Source of the DNA: an uncultured bacterium | GTDB lineage: Bacteria > Verrucomicrobiota > Kiritimatiellia > RFP12 > UBA1067 | DNA length: 64,000 bases | Assembly (NCBI GenBank): GCA_902802945.1 | Contig: CADCOC010000068.1 | Span: forward strand, 21,169 to 85,168 | Reading direction: 5' to 3' | In this document: positions 59,671-64,000 of the stretch, in pieces | Position numbering within the stretch: the first letter of the stretch is position 1 | Layout of the letters: each line of letters starts with the position of its first letter | Translations under genes and position numbers: made by a program | The notes under the pieces: model-generated | What the model was told of the DNA's origin: nothing | The model's input: only the letters and a program-made list of their open reading frames with translations | Database searches by the model: none

Positions 59671-60711
59671 CTACGGCTCTCTGCCCAGTCCGGGCGTCGC
59701 CAAAAATGCGTCCGACACATCTACGATTGGCGGCTCGCTGACGGCTGGCGGCTCGCTGACGGCTGGCGGCTCGTCTTGTGGATCGTTCGGCACCCTTTCG
59801 TTCCACAGCCGCAGCAACGCCGTCATCGCAAGTCCGAACACCAGAACGGCGGCGGACGTCCACCATATCCAGCGTCTGCGCGGCTTGCAGCCAAGCGCAA
59901 GCGGCGGCAAGAAGCGTTTGGACGGTTCCTGCGCCAAAAGAGCCGTGAAAAGCGGCTTCCACGCGGGGTTGAACGGAGCGAGTAGATCAAATGCGTTTCT
60001 GCCCGGCTCATACCAGAGGCCCGTGAGCAAACGGAAGAAGGTCATGCCGAGGGCGTAGTAATCCGATGCCGGCGTGGGTATGCCGCCAAGCCTGACCTCC
60101 GGGGCAAGATACATGACGGTGCCGAGTATTCGCCGCTCGTTCAAAGGCTCACCCGTGGCAATTGTACGGGTAAGGGCGATGTCTTCGCGCAACTGGGCAT
60201 CGAGGATGCGCGATATGCCGAAGTCGGAAAGGACGGCGCGCCCATCCTTGCCTACGAGGATGTTCTCCGGCTTGATGTCGCGGTGGACAATTCCGGCGGC
60301 ATGAATGGCATTGAGTGCTTCGCACATGTCGCCGTACCATCCTGCCAGACGCTCCTCGGAAGTGCCACCTTTTGCGTCCTGTGCATCGGCGAGATTCAAC
60401 GGTTGTCCGCTTGGGCCCGTCACGAGATCCATGGTGAAATACGGCGTACCGTCAGCCTCGTCGAAGGAGAGGTCGTGTACGCGAACGAGCCTTGGGTGGT
60501 CGAGGCGGGCGAGCAACTTCCCCTCCGCGAGAAAGCGCTTGCGGAGAAAATCGGCGTTACGCCCGTCCGTGCGGAAAAGCTTGAGGGCGCGATGGACGCC
60601 AAGGTGCTCATGGACTACCTCGTAAACAGCACCCATTGCGCCTTTGCCCAGCAGCCTCACGAAACGATACGGTCCAATCTGTCGCGGCATGTTTTCGTCA
60701 AAACCGTTCAT
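59671..60711 (-). CDS. Membrane Ser/Thr protein kinase (PknB-like)
   Basis: 346 residues from ATG 60711; an upstream TTG is the only other start. The kinase domain has LLGKGAMGAVYEV (Gly loop), HRALKLF (Lys), IVHRDIKPENILV and VLSDFGISRIL (DFG), then TVMYLAPE. A membrane segment follows at WIWWTSAAVLVFGLAMTALLRL. The tail has a repeated EPPAVS segment. It starts about 16 bp from the end of a decayed ATPase gene. The two following genes encode an FGE-domain secreted protein and a sigma factor, suggesting one signalling unit. Confidence 0.88.
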   Translation of the reverse strand: MNGFDENMPRQIGPYRFVRLLGKGAMGAVYEVVHEHLGVHRALKLFRTDGRNADFLRKRFLAEGKLLARLDHPRLVRVHDLSFDEADGTPYFTMDLVTGPSGQPLNLADAQDAKGGTSEERLAGWYGDMCEALNAIHAAGIVHRDIKPENILVGKDGRAVLSDFGISRILDAQLREDIALTRTIATGEPLNERRILGTVMYLAPEVRLGGIPTPASDYYALGMTFFRLLTGLWYEPGRNAFDLLAPFNPAWKPLFTALLAQEPSKRFLPPLALGCKPRRRWIWWTSAAVLVFGLAMTALLRLWNERVPNDPQDEPPAVSEPPAVSEPPIVDVSDAFLATPGLGREP

Positions 60712-60726
60712 AATCTTTTCATCCAA

Positions 60727-61143
60727 TCACAAGCAATGCGCCATGTAGAAAGGCAGGTATGTAATACCGTCCTCCTCATGGAAATCCTCGGCGTTCTCAT
60801 AGCGGCGCATGCGGGCGTTTGCGTCAAGGTCGGAAAGACGGAACTTCTTCTCTTTGGAATTCAGGGCACCGGGAATGTGTCGAAATATCGCCCGTACCTT
60901 TGGCGCATACCCCTTCGCGTATTTCCCGATGTCCTGCATGTACAGACGAAGGATCTCCCGCTTCATAGCCTCCACCGCCTCAAGCCGATGGTCTCCGCCA
61001 TGCAGATACGCCTCGACCGACTGTGGCATCCCGCCCACGACCATGTGTTGCCGCGCAAGCGCCTTGGCCTTCTCGTGAAGATCCTTCCCAAGCGGACGCC
61101 TCTCCCCATATCGTTTCCGCACAAGAATTGACGAATTTTCCAT
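60727..61143 (-). pseudogene. Internally deleted DUF4143 ATPase relic
   Basis: 138 codons from ATG 61143 (AGGA before it). The start MENSSILVRKRYGERRP is joined to DLHEKAKALARQHMVVGGMPQSVEAYLHGG, then IGKYAKGYAPKVRAIFRHIPGALNSKEKKFRLSDL and RRYENA. The last part is DGITYLPFYMAHCL. Against the copy at 34907-36274 this lacks the whole P-loop domain and the D...ExK nuclease-like part. Both deletions keep the frame. The promoter and the three spaced repeats upstream are intact, so decay hit the protein first. Confidence 0.82.
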
Positions 61144-61166
61144 GATCCTGTCTCTTTTCGGCGCAA

Positions 61167-61290
61167 ATTATATCAAATCCAATCTTAACCGTCAAACGCC
61201 TTGTCACGAAATCGGCATAGTTGTATTGAGCGTTCTGTCACGGAATTGAGCATGTTGGTCATGCCAATTTGTCACAAAATTGCCGTACCT
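61167..61290 (-). promoter_or_regulatory. Promoter with three 34-bp-spaced repeats upstream of ATPase relic
   Basis: Minus-strand TTGACG (61190-61195), 17 bp, TATAAT (61167-61172). Repeats begin at 61203, 61237 and 61271: GTCACGAAATCGGCATAGTT, GTCACGGAATTGAGCATGTT and GTCACAAAATTGCCGTACC. Both offsets are 34 bp. The GTCACGAAAT core equals that at 36358 and 36391. The repeats start 8 bp upstream of the -35 box. Confidence 0.78.
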
Positions 61291-61383
61291 ACCCGTTTGA
61301 AGTGGGAGTGATCGTGGATAGTCTCCACCGCCCGTGGGGCACGTCGCGAGTACCGCGCCAACAATCCCCGCGTGTAGCCGCAT

Positions 61384-64000
61384 CTATTTCTCGCTGGGTA
61401 CAAGTTCGTGGATGGTCGTGCCGTTCACTTCGTAGGAGACGAGGCGGCACCCGTTGCCGACCGACATCGGATAGACGATGGCGTTCTCCGGCAGCTCGCG
61501 AGGGATGTCCAACTGCCGCGAATACGCAAGCGTCTTGTCGAAGATGTGCGGTTTCGCGCATTCCACGACGTCGAGATCAGTCCACGCCTTGCCGTCGTGC
61601 GAACCCTGCAGACGCCACGCGACGGGATTGCGATCCCCGAAGCGCGACGTGTCGTCGGCCGTGTACCATTCGTACCGCGTCACCGCGACGGGCTCCGCGT
61701 ATTCAAGAACCACCCACACGTCCTTCCCTGAAACATCGCGCCGTTCCGTCGCCGCGCGGTCGTCGTACCACTTCGTACCGAGGTTGCCGTCAAGCGCCTT
61801 CAGCGGATTGAAACCTTTCTTGAACTCGGAGGCGAACGTCGACTCCTCGTACCGGACGGCAGAGCGCCGCTGCGTGATGTCGTCCACGCCGCTGTACAGC
61901 TTCAGTTCTGAAATCTGCACCGCGCCACCAGCGGTCAAATCCACGGCGAAGCGATAGAAGCGATACGCCGCCGCGCCGCACGCCTCTTCCGCCGCGCCGA
62001 AGAGGATGAAGCTCTTGGGCGCCCACGCGCCAAGGTCGAACGAGAATTTTCCATCCTTGATGGCAATAGGCTCGCCAGCTCGCTCGCCGCGCAGGTTCAC
62101 GGGACGGGCCGATGTCGCCTTCATCCCCTTCGGGAGCGTAACCGTGATCGCGCCGCCCTTCCCCGCCTGCTCCCACACGCGTAATACCGTGCCCGCGCCA
62201 TCGGGGTTGGGGCAAAACGCCGTCACCCTCACCCCCTTCCGCGAAACAGCTACGCCATCAGCCACGGCGGGCAGAGGGCGACCACCTTGTTGTTGTACGC
62301 TTGCTGTCTCTTCGACTGGAACCTCCCCCCCTCCTCTATTATTTTGTCCATGTAGAACATGTAAATCATTTAGATTTTTTATACGTTCTACCTGTTCTAC
62401 ATGGACATTTTTTTGGCTGCCCCCTGCGAATGCCCCGACGCATGGCTGGCGAATCTCCCATGCGGGCGTGAAGATCGCAGACTCCTCGTCCGCGTCCTCC
62501 GCCACGGGATACACGCGCAGAGAGGCCGTCCATGACCCGGGAATCCAGAACGGGAAGTTCGTGTTCCACTGGTTGTTGTAGAGGTTCGCGAAGACTTCCG
62601 GCTCAGTCGGCACGTAATCTGGCTCGTAGCGCCAAAGACCGGGTTTGCCGAGACTCCAGAGCGGCAGGTCGGCGGACGCCACGCCCACGCCTGCTCCCAT
62701 CGCGCCGTTTCGCACCGTAATCGCACGATCGACGCACATCAAGTTGCGGTTGGAGAAGAAGATGATGTCCTTCGCCGGGTCGATCGTGCCGCCGATTCGC
62801 CCGACGCGGAAGGATGGCGTCTCCACGTTGAACGGCAGGCAGATCCAGCCGCCCTCCGGTGTGGGATCGGGCGTCTTGTCCGTCACCCGCCACGAAATAT
62901 CGACGCACGCCGTGTGGTCCGGGAACGAGAACCGAATCTCAAACCCCTTCGCGAGGCCGAGCGTGTCGCCCGCCGTGAGCGTCACCTCTTCGCCAAGTGC
63001 AGTGCGCACGCGCTTCGCGGTCCACTTCTTCGGCGTCATCGCGGCGTAGGTGATCTTGTTCGTATCGGGCATGCCGCCCTTCCCGAAGTCGAAATCCAGC
63101 CGGCGCTGCGGACCGCGGTTGTACGAATAGACGAAGCGCTTCACCTCGTTCAGACTGAAACGCTCGTGCAGGAACTGCCCGAGGGCGTGTCCGCCCTGCT
63201 TTACGAGCTCGCACCCCGTGCCGTTTTCGACGAGCGAAGCAATCCCGCCCTTCTCCAGGTCAAACTTGACCGTGAAGTGGCGAAGTTTATTTGATTGGCC
63301 TTCTAGAATTTCTAGATTTTCTAGACGTTCTAGAGTATCTAGCTGTTCTAGTTTTTCTACGCGGCTAACCGAAAACGTCTTGTATCCGCCCGCCGGGAGG
63401 CCCTTCGCGAGGAATCTCACCTTCCCGCCATCACGTACGCCGCCGGGGAACTCAAACCCTTCCGGCATCTCAACTTCAACCTCCGCATCGCGCGCATACG
63501 GCAGCGGATTGAATACCACCACGCGAGGCCCCTCCACGTCCACCGCCTGTGCAAGCGCCTTCATCCGCTCGTCGATTCCGTCCTTCGCCATGCGGTGCGC
63601 GTCGCGTGCGTAGTCCTTGTGGTACTCAAATGCGGAGTCGATGTACTTGAAGTCGCCGCGCTCGTAGCGTTCGCGCCAGTCGGGATCGTGGAAGCGCTTG
63701 CGTTCGCGTCCGCACGAAAGTCCCCAGGTGTGTTCCGAGTAGAGACCCGATTTGCGGTAACCGCGATCAAGCACGCGCGAAATGGGTTTCGTCTCGAGGC
63801 CGAGCGCGCGCAGGGTCGTATCGAGAACGCCCAGCGTGATCAGCTCCGTCTGCGCGTGGCGGTGAATCGCCGTCTCCTCCGGCGCGGTCATCTGCCCGTG
63901 AATCCACGTGTCAGGCATGTCGCCGCGAATGACGGGGAGTCTGGGACTCTCCTTCTCCTCGGCGATGATGGCGGCGGCGAAGTCGGATGGATCGCCGAAG
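61384..64000 (-). CDS. GH38-like alpha-mannosidase with discoidin-like domain (5' end outside window)
   Basis: At least 871 residues; the frame remains open through position 64000, so the start lies beyond. The visible head GDMPDTWIHGQMTAPEETAIHRHAQTEL and FEYHKDYARDAHRM belong to the end of the GH38 catalytic part. Beta-sandwich domains follow (NPLPYARDAEVEVEMPEGF, GGWICLPFNVETPSF, NQWNTNFPFWIPGSWTASLRVYP). A C-terminal F5/8-type-C-like domain has LDGNLGTKWYDDRA and WRLQGSHDGKAWTDLD. Two repeat-type inserts occur in frame (62.3 and 63.3 kb). The enzyme is likely secreted and trims mannose-containing glycans. Confidence 0.85.
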   Translation of the reverse strand, partial: FGDPSDFAAAIIAEEKESPRLPVIRGDMPDTWIHGQMTAPEETAIHRHAQTELITLGVLDTTLRALGLETKPISRVLDRGYRKSGLYSEHTWGLSCGRERKRFHDPDWRERYERGDFKYIDSAFEYHKDYARDAHRMAKDGIDERMKALAQAVDVEGPRVVVFNPLPYARDAEVEVEMPEGFEFPGGVRDGGKVRFLAKGLPAGGYKTFSVSRVEKLEQLDTLERLENLEILEGQSNKLRHFTVKFDLEKGGIASLVENGTGCELVKQGGHALGQFLHERFSLNEVKRFVYSYNRGPQRRLDFDFGKGGMPDTNKITYAAMTPKKWTAKRVRTALGEEVTLTAGDTLGLAKGFEIRFSFPDHTACVDISWRVTDKTPDPTPEGGWICLPFNVETPSFRVGRIGGTIDPAKDIIFFSNRNLMCVDRAITVRNGAMGAGVGVASADLPLWSLGKPGLWRYEPDYVPTEPEVFANLYNNQWNTNFPFWIPGSWTASLRVYPVAEDADEESAIFTPAWEIRQPCVGAFAGGSQKNVHVEQVERIKNLNDLHVLHGQNNRGGGEVPVEETASVQQQGGRPLPAVADGVAVSRKGVRVTAFCPNPDGAGTVLRVWEQAGKGGAITVTLPKGMKATSARPVNLRGERAGEPIAIKDGKFSFDLGAWAPKSFILFGAAEEACGAAAYRFYRFAVDLTAGGAVQISELKLYSGVDDITQRRSAVRYEESTFASEFKKGFNPLKALDGNLGTKWYDDRAATERRDVSGKDVWVVLEYAEPVAVTRYEWYTADDTSRFGDRNPVAWRLQGSHDGKAWTDLDVVECAKPHIFDKTLAYSRQLDIPRELPENAIVYPMSVGNGCRLVSYEVNGTTIHELVPSEK
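62345..62407. repeat. In-frame palindromic AT-rich element inside GH38 gene
   Basis: TGTCCATGTAGAACA (62345-62359) and its exact complement (62393-62407) surround an AT-rich centre. The protein gains NVHVEQVERIKNLNDLHVLHG between two domains. Base composition differs sharply from the GC-rich host gene. Confidence 0.8.
63296..63356. repeat. In-frame TTCTAGA repeat inside GH38 gene
   Basis: Words TTCTAGA/TCTAGAA recur six to seven times in about 60 bp. The protein gains LEQLDTLERLENLEILEG. Reading frame is kept. It lies in the linker of the beta domain after the catalytic part. Confidence 0.8.

Overview
The window is GC-rich bacterial chromosome. It is best read as a gut- or rumen-type anaerobe of the Kiritimatiellota/Verrucomicrobiota. 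The evidence is a pyruvate:ferredoxin oxidoreductase, radical-SAM enzymes, a Cys-type sulfatase with its own anaerobic maturase, several secreted glycan-processing proteins, and two very large beta-strand-repeat surface proteins of the autotransporter-associated type. Recurrent GC-rich hairpin repeats lie between and inside genes. No rRNA, CRISPR array, transposase or phage structural gene was recognised. The lineage is an inference from gene content, not from a marker gene.

Region 1 (1-6.4 kb) is an accessory array. Five copies of a composite repeat (a REP-like hairpin block joined to the 3' tail of a surface-protein gene) alternate with short cargo: a ParE-type toxin end, a DUF4143 ATPase remnant, a Phd/ParE-type toxin-antitoxin (TA) pair, an AbiEi/AbiEii pair, a complete AAA_14-DUF4143 ATPase, and what looks like the wreck of a diversity-generating retroelement downstream of an FGE-sulfatase-fold protein (6.4-7.9 kb). 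A hypothetical gene and a PIN-toxin pair bracketed by promoter-carrying direct repeats follow (7.9-10.5 kb).

Region 2 (11-28.7 kb) is mostly core or secreted metabolism: nifJ, nth, a NirJ/AhbC-like radical SAM enzyme with a 35-aa ORF coupled to its stop, a CCA/polyA nucleotidyltransferase, a BPL_N-type lipoprotein, two near-identical nucleoside-hydrolase-like proteins around a DUF4874/DUF4832 protein, a broken trypsin-like protease, a double-thioredoxin protein, a GH123/DUF4091-like protein, and a zeta-toxin-like kinase with a small partner.

Region 3 (28.7-47.7 kb) holds two ATPase-nuclease-fold proteins (ATPase_2/DUF234 and AAA_14/DUF4143), each with its own repeats just upstream of its promoter. 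It also holds two giant surface proteins and a tightly coupled operon for glycerophosphodiesters and glycerol-1-phosphate (GDPD, G1P dehydrogenase, HAD phosphatase, GlpT-like transporter). A divergent XylR-type regulator sits next to that operon.

Region 4 (47.7-64 kb) has tRNA-Pro, the coaD-yceD-rpmF-plsX housekeeping set, a sulfatase / maturase / aminotransferase operon, a DUF4450-type glycosidase, a Ser/Thr kinase / FGE-domain / sigma-factor operon, a decayed DUF4143 ATPase that keeps its promoter and repeats, and a GH38-type mannosidase running off the right edge.

The most unusual signal is the ATPase/PD-(D/E)XK-like proteins at four loci (4.3, 28.7, 34.9 and 60.7 kb). In each, a family-specific repeat set starts about 6-20 bp upstream of the -35 box: palindromes at two loci, and triplicate elements at exact 33-bp or 34-bp spacing at the other two. 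A second theme is repeat DNA inserted in frame into at least five protein genes.
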